From Chroococcus sp. FPU101 (lineage in GTDB: Bacteria; Cyanobacteriota; Cyanobacteriia; Cyanobacteriales; Microcystaceae): 44,676 nt of DNA. The stretch is taken from positions 1-44,676 of the forward strand of contig NZ_BLJI01000034.1 of assembly GCF_017312365.1 (NCBI RefSeq), in the 5' to 3' direction. Positions 35,570 to 44,235 of the stretch are shown piece after piece. Positions within the stretch are counted from its first letter, which is position 1; each line of letters begins with the position of its first letter. The position numbers and the translations under genes are program-made. The notes beneath the pieces are model-generated. The model ran no database searches. It was not told the origin of the DNA and was given only the letters and a program-made list of their open reading frames with translations.

Positions 35570-35592
35570 GGGTTTAGTAACCAAACCCCTAC
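35570..35592. repeat. Dispersed palindromic repeat, copy 2
   Basis: Arms GGGTTT (35570-35575) and AAACCC (35583-35588) followed by CTAC; on the minus strand it reads GTAG, then the arms, as in copy 1. It lies just downstream of the GmrSD stop and could be its terminator. Confidence 0.7.
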
Positions 35593-35602
35593 AGTAAAAA
35601 AA

Positions 35603-37369
35603 TTATGATTGAGAGGAAGGATAAACAACAGGTTTACCCATCGCTTTTTCAATTAAGCCCAATAAAGCAAATTTACGTTTGTCAAAGAAAGTCTCAAAGT
35701 CATCAGTCCGAAAAACACTGGGTTCAATCAAATGAGTTCTCAAACGTTCATCCATTTCTTCTTCTGAAACTATATATGAAGCTTGAAGTATGTTGATATG
35801 TTTACTGGGTGCATGACCACCAACTTTTGTATTTGTTGGTTTAGTAAGATGAGTTTTATTAACAATACAATCATATTGTTTTGGTAAAAGCCCTTTACCT
35901 TTAGCCCATTTTTGAGGAAAAATATGATGAATCTCCATTGATGCACCATCAATTATAGACTGCTCAACAGTCGAATTCTTAACATAATCAAGACAGCCAT
36001 ATTGTGATATTAAAGCTAATAAACCTTTATAAGCAGCACTATTACGGGTGCATAACTCCTCAATTTGACTAGCTACAAAATTAGCTTCTTGAATCGTATC
36101 AGGTTCATTTCCTCCATTAATCCAATTAATAACTTGAGGTACATCTTTCGCTAAACGAGTTTCTGTTCCACTACCGTACATTTTACCAAAAACACCACAC
36201 CAATACCAGCGAAGTAATTTAGCTTTTATGTCATCATTATCGGCAAGATCTCCCAATATTGCATAAATGGCGGCTAAAGCAATAGGTTGAGTTTGATAGG
36301 GTAAATCTCTAGAATAAAAAATCTTTTCGTTTTTAAGTAGTTTAGCTGCTTTTTCAAAACATTCCATTACTTTATCGGCATAATCTTCATAATCACTGCG
36401 ATTAAGTTTTAAAATATCTTTACGTTTACAGCTAATAGAAGATGGCTTTTGCTCTATTTTTACTAAATGATAAGTTTTAACTAAGGTAACTGCTTGTAAA
36501 AAATCAGTATTTTTAGTATTTTCTAAAACTGAATGCTTTTTCAGTTCTTTCTCTCTTTTTTTCCAATCTTCTCTAAGTTGAAATTCTCCAGATGCAAAAG
36601 TAGCTGTGAGTAGTTCAAATACAGTAAGAGGAACCCCACCAGTGTTAACGTTTTCAAAAACTTGGCATATTGCTTCTTTTGGAGTGTATTTTGTTAAAGT
36701 AATAATAGGTATTTGATAAGCTTTAATAATTTCAATAATTTTTGAATTAAACTCATCAAATTCTTTAAAAGTTTTTTCATCATCCTTCCAAAATTTATAA
36801 TATTTTCTTTCCCACTCATAATGTTTAAATATTTTATTTAATGGAAACATTTTATTTTTATATTCTAATTCTGAAGTTGATAAATCTAAAATAATATTTT
36901 TACCAAAATTGCTTGTTTTCTTTTTATTTTCAGGTACACTTATAAGAACATCTTCATCTTCTCGCTCAATATTTGGATCAATCGCTTTTTCAATATCAAT
37001 ATAGTACCAACGCTTAACATCTTTATCTTGCTCATCTTTTGTCTCAACTACTTGTTCTGATAGCAAAGTTAAAAACAAGGATGTTAAACGCTGCTGACCA
37101 TCTAGAATTAATTGTGTAGCTTTTGGCTGTTCATTACTAAACTTTATACCTTTTAGAGGGCGTGAATAAAATTCTACATCAGGATTTCCAGTTTCTAACA
37201 TCATCAAAGATCCAATGGGATGAGATGATGATACACTTGTTAGTAACTTACAAATTCTTTCATCATTCCAAACCCAACTTCTTTGAAAATCTGGGAGTTG
37301 TATATTACCTGTTTGAATATCGTTGAGAAGCTGCTGAAGACGAACTGGGCTAGTAATGAAAGTAGTCAT
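35603..37369 (-). CDS. GmrSD-type nuclease (DUF262/DUF1524)
   Basis: A 588-residue single-chain protein. The N-terminal DUF262 (GmrS/ParB-like NTPase) half has L-P-D-F-Q-R-S-W-V-W at 25-34 and I-L-D-G-Q-Q-R-L-T-S-L at 88-98, followed by F-E-N-V-N-T-G-G. The C-terminal DUF1524 (GmrD) half has the HNH-type M-E-I-H-H-I-F-P-Q at 478-486 and a later N-K-T-H-L-T-x-P-T-N. GmrSD and related type IV restriction enzymes cut phage DNA carrying modified bases, hydrolysing NTP. The gene is AT-rich, lies between direct repeats and palindromes, and is next to an MntA/HepT pair, all consistent with a mobile defence island. The target modification cannot be inferred. Confidence 0.9.
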   Translation of the reverse strand: MTTFITSPVRLQQLLNDIQTGNIQLPDFQRSWVWNDERICKLLTSVSSSHPIGSLMMLETGNPDVEFYSRPLKGIKFSNEQPKATQLILDGQQRLTSLFLTLLSEQVVETKDEQDKDVKRWYYIDIEKAIDPNIEREDEDVLISVPENKKKTSNFGKNIILDLSTSELEYKNKMFPLNKIFKHYEWERKYYKFWKDDEKTFKEFDEFNSKIIEIIKAYQIPIITLTKYTPKEAICQVFENVNTGGVPLTVFELLTATFASGEFQLREDWKKREKELKKHSVLENTKNTDFLQAVTLVKTYHLVKIEQKPSSISCKRKDILKLNRSDYEDYADKVMECFEKAAKLLKNEKIFYSRDLPYQTQPIALAAIYAILGDLADNDDIKAKLLRWYWCGVFGKMYGSGTETRLAKDVPQVINWINGGNEPDTIQEANFVASQIEELCTRNSAAYKGLLALISQYGCLDYVKNSTVEQSIIDGASMEIHHIFPQKWAKGKGLLPKQYDCIVNKTHLTKPTNTKVGGHAPSKHINILQASYIVSEEEMDERLRTHLIEPSVFRTDDFETFFDKRKFALLGLIEKAMGKPVVYPSSQS

Positions 37370-37530
37370 AGATAAAACTTAATCCTTAGACATTAAAACT
37401 ATTTGTCTTTAGACTTCCCAAAAATTTCCAGAAAATCACTATTTTTGTAAAATGTAACTAAATCTTAATAGTTTGATAATTAATTAGTAACAAATTTTAC
37501 GATTTTTATTAATGAAAATAACGCTAGCGT

Positions 37531-37553
37531 GTAGGGATTTGATCTGCAAATCC
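37531..37553. repeat. Dispersed palindromic repeat, copy 3
   Basis: GTAG, then arms GGATTTG (37535-37541) and CAAATCC (37547-37553) around a 5-base loop. It is in the 410-base gap between the GmrSD start and the MntA gene. That gap also holds direct repeat B and otherwise shows no gene. Confidence 0.7.
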
Positions 37554-37658
37554 GAAAAATCAATTCCTCGTATCATAGCAAAATTTAGATGAAAGCGTCT
37601 TATTGTAAAGGTTTTAGTCCATTTTAAGAAAAGCGCTCGCCTTACTTTGTCATTAAGA

Positions 37659-37720
37659 CAATTTCGCGTGTACTTTGGGAGATTAGGTTACTCAAGGGTT
37701 AAGGATAGAATAGTTTATAG
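37659..37720. repeat. Imperfect direct repeat B, right of the GmrSD gene
   Basis: The partner of 35478-35539 (62 bases, about 80 percent identical). It lies 60 bases upstream of the MntA-like gene and may carry a promoter that was duplicated along with the island boundary. Confidence 0.75.
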
Positions 37721-37779
37721 TTCTAACGCCAATAATTGGCTGAATAAATTGAACAAGAGATCAGAGAAAATGAGGAATT

Positions 37780-38070
37780 ATGACTAAAAATGAAATTTTA
37801 GCTAAATTACGACAACAGCAAACAATAATTACTAGCTTTGGAGTTAAATCGCTGGCAATTTTTGGCTCGGTAGCAAGAGATGAGGCTAAACCAGAAAGTG
37901 ATTTAGATATACTGGTTGAATTTGAAGGAAAAGTAACGTTTGATCGATATATGGATTTAGAATTTTATTTAGAAGATTATTTAGGAGTAAAGGTAGATTT
38001 AGTCAGTCAAAAAATGCTAAAACCTCAAATTCGCAGTTCAGTTTTAAAGGAAGCAATAAATGTCACGTAG
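37780..38070 (+). CDS. MntA-like nucleotidyltransferase antitoxin
   Basis: A 96-residue minimal nucleotidyltransferase. It has G-S at 29-30, then D41-L-D43 in A-R-D-E-A-K-P-E-S-D-L-D-I, the G-S-x10-D-x-D signature with the metal-binding Asp pair. In MntA/HepT systems this antitoxin transfers AMP residues to a Tyr of the HEPN toxin and so blocks its RNase activity. It overlaps the HEPN gene by 11 bases, the normal coupled arrangement. The protein looks complete. Confidence 0.9.
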   Translation: MTKNEILAKLRQQQTIITSFGVKSLAIFGSVARDEAKPESDLDILVEFEGKVTFDRYMDLEFYLEDYLGVKVDLVSQKMLKPQIRSSVLKEAINVT

Positions 38071-38416
38071 TCTCCGATTATATTTAAAAGATATTTTAAC
38101 GAGTGAGACGAAAATTAAGCGTTATACCCAAGGAATGAGAGTAGAAGATTTTGTGAGTGATGAAAAAACTCATTATGCAGTAGTAAGAAATCTACAAATT
38201 ATTGGTGAAGCAGTCAAAAATGTACCAATGGAAATCAGAAATCAATATCCTGAAGCTGAGTGGCGAAAAATTGCAGGATTGCGAGATATTTTAGCTCATA
38301 CCTATTTTAGCTTAGAAGATGAAATTCTCTAGGATACAATAGAAAATAAAATTGCTCCATTGCTCGAACAAGTTAAGGATATTTTATTAAAATTAGAAAA
38401 AAATAATTTTTGTTGA
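38060..38416 (+). pseudogene. HepT-like HEPN toxin interrupted by an amber codon
   Basis: A HEPN (DUF86) protein with R75-D-I-L-A-H80-T-Y82, the R-x4-H-x-Y active-site motif, intact. Reading stops at TAG 38330-38332 after L-E-D-E-I-L, giving 90 residues. Beyond it the same frame continues D-T-I-E-N-K-I-A-P-L-L-E-Q-V-K-D-I-L to TGA at 38414-38416. Family members normally have Trp here (I-L-W-D-T-I-x-N-K-I), so TGG changed to TAG. The full product would be 118 residues, the usual size. The truncated toxin lacks its last helix and may be inactive, or may be rescued by readthrough. Confidence 0.85.
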
Positions 38417-38517
38417 TTAATCATTAACATAATCGAAAAAAACGTCAATATCGCTCTGGTATAAAAAATCAGAGCGTAAGACCTAGCAGAATGAAAGGTT
38501 TTTAATTAAATTTTTGT

Positions 38518-39129
38518 CTAGTTTTGAGAACCAACTGACTCTTTTTGATAAGCTGGAGGATCATCAATAGTACCGACACGATTGAGTGGCCAAAAACGCA
38601 CCACCGCACGACCGATTAGATTATCTTTGGGTACATAGCCCCAAAAATGCGAATCATAACTATTATTACGATTATCTCCTAATACTAAGTACTGGTCTTC
38701 GGGTACGGTAACAGGCCCAAAATCATAATTTGGTTTTTCTGCAATATAGTCCTCTGATAACGCTTTTCCATTAATATAAACAGTTCCGCCACTAACTTCT
38801 ATTTTGTCCCCAGGTAAACCAATGACTCGTTTAATAAAAGCATCTTTAAAATTTTCTTCTCTTAATTTAGCAGTTGGAGAGAAAACGACAACATCCCCGC
38901 GATCAGGATCTCTAAATTTATAACTTACTTTTTCAATAATCAGGCGATCGTTAATTTGTAGAGTTGGTTCCATCGATGAGGACGGAATGTAGCGGGCCTC
39001 TGCAACAAATGTCCGAATACCAAATGCTAGAACAGCAGCAGTAGCAACGGTTTTAATCCCCTCTATCCAAGGATTTTCATCAGAGGTTTTTGATTGATGT
39101 TTTGATTTAGGATTCACGCTTCGAGTCAT
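38518..39129 (-). CDS. lepB: Signal peptidase I
   Basis: A 203-residue membrane protease. One N-terminal transmembrane segment (about 24-43) anchors it. The catalytic Ser is S52 in I-P-S-S-S-M-E-P-T and the general base Lys is K100 in [25 protein letters not shown] matches box E. It removes signal peptides from proteins sent across the plasma or thylakoid membrane; cyanobacteria usually have two paralogues. It diverges from pyrC. Confidence 0.95.
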   Translation of the reverse strand: MTRSVNPKSKHQSKTSDENPWIEGIKTVATAAVLAFGIRTFVAEARYIPSSSMEPTLQINDRLIIEKVSYKFRDPDRGDVVVFSPTAKLREENFKDAFIKRVIGLPGDKIEVSGGTVYINGKALSEDYIAEKPNYDFGPVTVPEDQYLVLGDNRNNSYDSHFWGYVPKDNLIGRAVVRFWPLNRVGTIDDPPAYQKESVGSQN

Positions 39130-39239
39130 ATCGTTTTACAGCGATCAATAGGAACTAATTTAACAGATAATTTTGCGATTTAGTGCAAGGTCATCCAGTT
39201 AGATGTCATGATTAAGATCATCGGAAATTCTGCACTATC

Positions 39240-40562
39240 ATGTCGAATCCTAACACTTTACTCATTCGTCAAGCACAAATTCTTTTAAGTGATGGACACT
39301 TTTTTTTAGGCGATGTTCTAATTCAGGGTGGACAGATTACCCAAATTGCTTCTAACATTCTGTGTAGTGAACACAGTAGCATCATAGACGCTTCGGGTTT
39401 AACGTTGTTGCCTGGTGTCATCGACCCGCAAGTCCATTTTCGCGAACCAGGACTAGAATACAAAGAAGATCTACATACTGCATCTTGTGCTTGTGCTAAA
39501 GGTGGCGTAACTTCTTTTTTAGAGATGCCGAATACTCGCCCCTTGACGACTACCCAAGCAGCCTTAGATGATAAACTACAACGCGCTTCAGAAAAATGTT
39601 TAGTCAATTATGGCTTTTTTATTGGGGCAACAGCTGAAAATTTACCCGATTTAGTAACGGCTCACCCGACTTGTGGTATTAAAATCTTTATGGGTTCCAT
39701 GCACGGGCCCTTACAAGTCTCTACAGAAGCCGAATTAGAGCCTATCTTTGCCAATGGTACCCGTTTAATTGCAGTTCATGCCGAAGACCAAGCCCGTATT
39801 ATCGAACGGCGCAAACAGTACGAAGGTATTACTGATCCCGCGATTCACTCGATGATCCAAGATGAAACCGCCGCCCTCAACGCCACAAAATTAGCCCTCA
39901 AACTCTCGAAAAAATATCAACGACGCTTACATATTTTGCATCTGTCTACAGGTATTGAAGCCGAATTTTTAAGAGAAGATAAACCGAGTTGGGTAACTGC
40001 GGAAGTGACTCCCCAACATTTGGTTTTAAACACCGACGCTTACGAGAAAATTGGTACATTAGCACAAATGAATCCACCTTTACGATCGCCCGATAACCCT
40101 AAAATATTATGGCAGGCGTTACGAGATGGAATTATCGACTTTATTGCGACAGACCACGCACCCCATACTTTAGCGGAAAAAGCCCAAACCTATCCCAGTA
40201 GTCCGTCTGGAATGCCTGGAGTCGAAACATCTTTACCCATTATGCTAACCCAAGCCATGCAGGGAAACTGTACCGTTTCTCAAGTGTCGAACTGGATGTC
40301 TACTGCGGTTGCTAAAGCCTATCAAATTCCCAATAAAGGACTCATTCAAGCTGGTTATGATGCAGACTTAGTATTAGTCGATTTAAACACCTATCGTCCT
40401 GTACTGCGCGAAGAATTACAAACTAAATGCGGTTGGAGTCCTTTTGAAGGATGGAACCTGACAGGATGGCCTGTTTATACCATCGTCGGGGGTCAAGTCG
40501 TCTACGAAAAAGGAAAACTGAATACAGACATTAGAGGAAAAGCTTTAAGATTTAGAGAATAG
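39240..40562 (+). CDS. pyrC: Dihydroorotase
   Basis: A 440-residue class I-type amidohydrolase that closes carbamoyl-aspartate to dihydroorotate in pyrimidine synthesis. Motifs are V-I-D-P-Q-V-H-F-R-E-P-G (61-71), E-M-P-N-T-R-P, the V-H-A-E-D metal His, L-H-I-L-H-L-S-T, and F-I-A-T-D-H-A-P-H-T with the catalytic Asp. The metal motif is Q64-V-H66 where the family usually has His-x-His; I believe other cyanobacterial PyrC proteins share this, so the enzyme may still be active with an altered metal site. It is monocistronic and ends at a hairpin shared with the convergent gene. Confidence 0.88.
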   Translation: MSNPNTLLIRQAQILLSDGHFFLGDVLIQGGQITQIASNILCSEHSSIIDASGLTLLPGVIDPQVHFREPGLEYKEDLHTASCACAKGGVTSFLEMPNTRPLTTTQAALDDKLQRASEKCLVNYGFFIGATAENLPDLVTAHPTCGIKIFMGSMHGPLQVSTEAELEPIFANGTRLIAVHAEDQARIIERRKQYEGITDPAIHSMIQDETAALNATKLALKLSKKYQRRLHILHLSTGIEAEFLREDKPSWVTAEVTPQHLVLNTDAYEKIGTLAQMNPPLRSPDNPKILWQALRDGIIDFIATDHAPHTLAEKAQTYPSSPSGMPGVETSLPIMLTQAMQGNCTVSQVSNWMSTAVAKAYQIPNKGLIQAGYDADLVLVDLNTYRPVLREELQTKCGWSPFEGWNLTGWPVYTIVGGQVVYEKGKLNTDIRGKALRFRE

Positions 40563-40582
40563 ATGTACTATATGTATGCCTT

Positions 40583-40620
40583 TTCAAACCCTCAAAAATG
40601 CCTAAAATTAAGGGTTTGAA
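40583..40620 (+). terminator. Hairpin after pyrC
   Basis: TTCAAACCC before a 19-base AT-rich spacer and GGGTTTGAA ending at 40620 can pair over 9 bases. The right arm also belongs to dispersed palindrome copy 4. It lies in the convergent gap, and the pairing choice may differ on each strand. Confidence 0.5.
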
Positions 40621-40634
40621 GACTAAACCCCTAC
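40612..40634. repeat. Dispersed palindromic repeat, copy 4, overlapping a stop codon
   Basis: Arms GGGTTT and AAACCC followed by CCTAC; on the minus strand it reads GTAG and then the arms, as in copy 1. The TAG of this repeat is the stop codon (40631-40633) of the GH15-like gene, so the repeat probably also forms its terminator. Confidence 0.75.
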
Positions 40635-42340
40635 GGGCTAATCATCGTTTCGTATTTATCCAAAGCCAGACTTAAACCTGCTTTTGCCCAATTTAGTGGC
40701 GTAATAGGAGAAGGTAAAAAGAATCTTTGTCCTTCTATCACTACTGTATTAATACTTTCTGGGGCTTGCCAAGCTTTAACCCCTCTACCATCGGCTGTCA
40801 TTAACCCTTGTCCTGTGATTTGTCCTAAAGCGCGTTTTAAATGTACGGTAGCAGCATGAATATCCTGTTGGCGTAATTGAGGATTTTTGGTAGTTTCGGC
40901 TAAATGCAAACGGGCTAAAACGAGTAAACTATCAAAAAACCATTGCGCCTCAGTATCTGGAATAAGTTGACTCAGCCGTCCTAAAAAAGCGTTTTTAGAG
41001 GATGTATCCCCTGTTAAAGTTGGCGTATCTTTAGCGACTTCTTTTGGTTTTATCCAATAATTTCCTCCTTGATAACTATCTCGTGTATAGCGTAAAAACC
41101 CTGTCGGTCGTCTTAAGGATTCTATAATTAAAAGCGTTTTTCGCATTTCTTCTTCGGTTAAACCTTCTAAGGGTGAAGGTTGTATGAGTACGACTAAAGC
41201 AGCATCGGCAAGACGGAAACGTATGTCATCAGGTTTATAATTCGGTGATTCTCCACCTAGACGAAGTTGTATTTTAACTGTATTTAAACCTTGATAAATT
41301 GAATTATTGAGTGAGGGTTCTGACCAAACATTACTAATATCAGTAGATTGTTTTAATAAAAAGTTTTTTAAGCGTTTTTGATAAGCAGAATTATTTTGTG
41401 CATACATTAACTTACGCCAGACTTGTAAAGACCGAGTGGCTAATGCAATGCTGGAAGTATTCTTACGAGGAATTTCTTCCCAAGCTCCCGCATCTTCATA
41501 GTCATAAAATTTAATTCGTTGTAGAAATAAAGGATATAATGCAAGAACTCTTAGTCTTTTTTCTGTAAGTTCATTTAGATCGATTAATTGTTGATCAATC
41601 GCTTCACCAATTGCGGTGAATAATAATCCATGTGCATCAATTTGACGATGGTTCCAAATTTGAGGTTTACCATCTATCATGACATCTTCTAAGGAGGGAG
41701 AATTGCCATCAAAACGAATATGAGGCATTGCCATTGAATCAGTGGATAAGGCTGGATTTGCAATAATTTGTCTAAATCTAGCGATTTGGGCATCGGTGGC
41801 GTAATAGTCCCATAATGCTAGTAATAACTTTCTTGCATCAGAACGACCATTTGGATCTTGTAATAAGCCATAATAAACCCAGACATTATCCCTCACCCAA
41901 ATGGCATTATAATTCGTTTCATCTTTTTCATTTTCTAACGCTCTTGTTGCAGCTTCTACAAAACCCTGTGCGTTTAAATTTACTTTTAAATATGGCTCTA
42001 ATCTCGTTTGAATTTGATTAACTAAAGCGGGTGTAAATTTTTTCTCAACCCAACCCGCAATACTATCATTAAAACAGGTAATAAATTCACCTTCTGGTGA
42101 TAAAACGATTTGTGCTGTTTTTTTGGTTTCGATAAAAGTCTTGACTTTTTGATAAGCACTCGTTTCAGCAGGTACAGCAACTAGGCGAGAAGATAGTAAC
42201 ATTAAAGGGAATAATATTATAAGTAAAATAAATCTTTTGATTTGACCTGATATTTTCACAGTATGTTTGTAAAATTTGTAAAATTTTAATAGGTTAAGTA
42301 TCGGGGAATGTAGACTATAAAATATCTCAAAAAGTTCCAA
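40631..42340 (-). CDS. Secreted GH15-like (alpha/alpha toroid) protein
   Basis: A 569-residue protein. Around residues 36-58 a hydrophobic signal (F-I-L-L-I-I-L-F-P-L-M-L-L) ends in V-A-V-P-A, so the true start may be a later Met near 46. The rest is helical and resembles the glucoamylase/phosphorylase-kinase-alpha GH15-like fold: Y-N-A-I-W-V-R-D-N-V-W-V-Y-Y-G, N-H-R-Q-I-D-A-H-G, Y-E-D-A-G-A-W-E-E, and R-P-T-G-F-L-R-Y. The E-D-A-G-A-W-E-E block has the acidic residues expected for glycoside hydrolysis. The substrate is unknown; a starch-like or extracellular glucan is plausible. Confidence 0.72.
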   Translation of the reverse strand: MELFEIFYSLHSPILNLLKFYKFYKHTVKISGQIKRFILLIILFPLMLLSSRLVAVPAETSAYQKVKTFIETKKTAQIVLSPEGEFITCFNDSIAGWVEKKFTPALVNQIQTRLEPYLKVNLNAQGFVEAATRALENEKDETNYNAIWVRDNVWVYYGLLQDPNGRSDARKLLLALWDYYATDAQIARFRQIIANPALSTDSMAMPHIRFDGNSPSLEDVMIDGKPQIWNHRQIDAHGLLFTAIGEAIDQQLIDLNELTEKRLRVLALYPLFLQRIKFYDYEDAGAWEEIPRKNTSSIALATRSLQVWRKLMYAQNNSAYQKRLKNFLLKQSTDISNVWSEPSLNNSIYQGLNTVKIQLRLGGESPNYKPDDIRFRLADAALVVLIQPSPLEGLTEEEMRKTLLIIESLRRPTGFLRYTRDSYQGGNYWIKPKEVAKDTPTLTGDTSSKNAFLGRLSQLIPDTEAQWFFDSLLVLARLHLAETTKNPQLRQQDIHAATVHLKRALGQITGQGLMTADGRGVKAWQAPESINTVVIEGQRFFLPSPITPLNWAKAGLSLALDKYETMISP

Positions 42341-42421
42341 GCTTAAAACTACACTTTAGTTTGATTTACTGAGTTTTCTATTTTTTTAGACAACGATATG
42401 CTAGAATATCAATCTGAATAT

Positions 42422-42508
42422 GGAGAGGTGGCAGAGCGGTTGAATGCGCTTGACTCGAAATCAGGTTACGGGGTGACTCGTACGTGGGTTCAAATCCCAC
42501 CCTCTCCG
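42422..42508 (+). tRNA. tRNA-Ser (anticodon CGA)
   Basis: An 87-base cloverleaf. The acceptor arms are GGAGAGG and CCTCTCC (42422-42428, 42501-42507). The anticodon stem CTTGA/TCAGG holds the loop CTCGAAA with anticodon CGA for UCG codons. A long variable arm (about 42464-42483) typical of class II tRNAs precedes the T-arm with GTTCAAATC. CCA is not encoded. Confidence 0.95.
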
Positions 42509-42524
42509 TTTAGATGAGATTAAT

Positions 42525-43982
42525 TTAAGCGCAACAGACTTTTAAAACTGCAAGATTTGGATCACTACATTTAGTGATGCTTGCCCCCATTTTTGAGACT
42601 TGTAATAAATAGTCGATCGCATTCGATGTGATGATTTCTCCAGGCATCAGTACAGGAATACCAGGCGGATAGGGACAGACTAATTCAGCACTGACTAACC
42701 CCACACTTTTTTCAATCGTTACAAAATCAGTCGGAGAAAAAAACGCTTGACGCGGAGATATCGCCAAGGGAGATGCGGGGGGAAATGGGATAGAGGGAAG
42801 TGTTGATGAAACTGGTAAAAGTGATTGAAACGCCGTTACTAATTTTTCGATATCTGCTAAAATATTACTGATCGAGATAATAAAACTTAGATGACGCATC
42901 ATTGGTAACTCTGCAGTTACCCCCAATTGACGTAAATCTTCATCTACATCATAGCCATTTCTTCCCAATTGATCGACGAAAACCGTTAAACGAGTCCTAT
43001 CTAAATAGTGAAAACCAGTCATTTGACGAGAGAAGTCTAACACAGAAAGATGAGGAATTTGACTAAGTTGTTGTCTTGCCGTATCGGCTAACTCTAACGT
43101 TTGGTTTAATAAGTCATAGCCAAAGAGTGCCATTTGTTGCCGCGCTGCATCCAACGACGCTAATAATAGATAACTAGGGCTTGAACTTTGAACCAGTTGC
43201 AGGGCTTGATTAATTCGCTCTAACTCAATACGATCGCTATTGAGGTGTAACATAGAAGCTTGCGTCATTGCCCCTAAAACCTTATGGGTTGATTGAATGC
43301 TGAGATCCGCCCCTAAAGATAAAGCAGATGGCGGTAAACTGGGATGAAAGGTAAAATGTGCGCCGTGTGCCTCATCTACAATTAGAGGAATATTGTAATC
43401 ATGCGTAATTTTGGCGATTTTCTCTAAATCACAGCAAATACCGTGATAGGTTGGATAAACCACCATCACCGCTTTAGCATCAGGATGTTGTTGTAAAGCT
43501 TTTTCTACAGATTCGGGTGTTACACTATAAAGTAAATCTCGTTCTATATTGTATTCTGGCTCTACAAAAATCGGAATTGCACCCGAAAGAATTAAACCCG
43601 AAATCACCGATAAATGACTATTGCGCGGGAGAATAATTTTATCTCCTTCACGACAAGTTGCCAGAATAGACGCAATAACCCCACAGGTTGAACCATTAAC
43701 TAAAAACCATGTCTTTTTTGCCCCAAATGCTTCGGCTGCTAATTCTTGTGCTTTTTGAATGACTCCAGACGGGATAAATAAATTATCGAGTTCTGGTAAT
43801 TCGGGTAAATCTGCCTTAAAAACGTCATTCCCTAATAAATTCGCTAATAATGGTGAAATACCTTGTCCTTTTTTATGTCCAGGTGCATAAAAAGCCGCCT
43901 CACTAAGATTAGCAAGTTCTTTGAGTTGATTTAAAAGAGGGGTTTCAGATTGAGAGAGCCGAAAAAGATCAAAAGAATTCAT
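42525..43982 (-). CDS. Orn/Lys/Arg decarboxylase family PLP enzyme
   Basis: A 485-residue type I-fold PLP enzyme. It has F-Y-A-P-G-H-K-K-G, N-G-S-T-C-G-V-I-A-S, V-Y-P-T-Y-H-G-I-C-C-D-L, V-D-E-A-H-G-A-H-F and the PLP-lysine motif S-T-H-K-V-L-G-A-M-T-Q-A-S. The C-terminal domain has C-P-Y-P-P-G-I-P and a Glu. These enzymes decarboxylate arginine, lysine or ornithine in polyamine synthesis. This is the shorter cyanobacterial form; it lacks the N-terminal wing domain of inducible E. coli enzymes. Substrate cannot be told from sequence alone. Confidence 0.9.
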   Translation of the reverse strand: MNSFDLFRLSQSETPLLNQLKELANLSEAAFYAPGHKKGQGISPLLANLLGNDVFKADLPELPELDNLFIPSGVIQKAQELAAEAFGAKKTWFLVNGSTCGVIASILATCREGDKIILPRNSHLSVISGLILSGAIPIFVEPEYNIERDLLYSVTPESVEKALQQHPDAKAVMVVYPTYHGICCDLEKIAKITHDYNIPLIVDEAHGAHFTFHPSLPPSALSLGADLSIQSTHKVLGAMTQASMLHLNSDRIELERINQALQLVQSSSPSYLLLASLDAARQQMALFGYDLLNQTLELADTARQQLSQIPHLSVLDFSRQMTGFHYLDRTRLTVFVDQLGRNGYDVDEDLRQLGVTAELPMMRHLSFIISISNILADIEKLVTAFQSLLPVSSTLPSIPFPPASPLAISPRQAFFSPTDFVTIEKSVGLVSAELVCPYPPGIPVLMPGEIITSNAIDYLLQVSKMGASITKCSDPNLAVLKVCCA

Positions 43983-44010
43983 TCTAAATGAGCGATCTCG
44001 AAGAAATCTG

Positions 44011-44050
44011 CTAGGCTTCGCCGCACTTCGTGTACACGGTGCGCCCTTGG
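44011..44050. repeat. GC-rich imperfect palindrome, probable dispersed repeat
   Basis: A GC-rich island in AT-rich flanks, with CGCAC...GTGTACAC...GTGCG forming nested complementary arms (about 44022-44043). It does not code. It resembles short interspersed cyanobacterial repeats but only one copy is seen here. Confidence 0.4.
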
Positions 44051-44235
44051 TAAGATTCTCGCACGATCTATAGTTTAAAGGAATTTCAAGCCAATTTGGT
44101 TCAAAATCAGAATTTGAATCACTTAAACTTGATGCTTAGATCACAGATGAGTGTCAAAAAATCAGTCATCCTAGGATCATTAAAAAATCATTAATTAAAT
44201 GACATATTAAACATTTACAATTTACAGGAGGCAGA

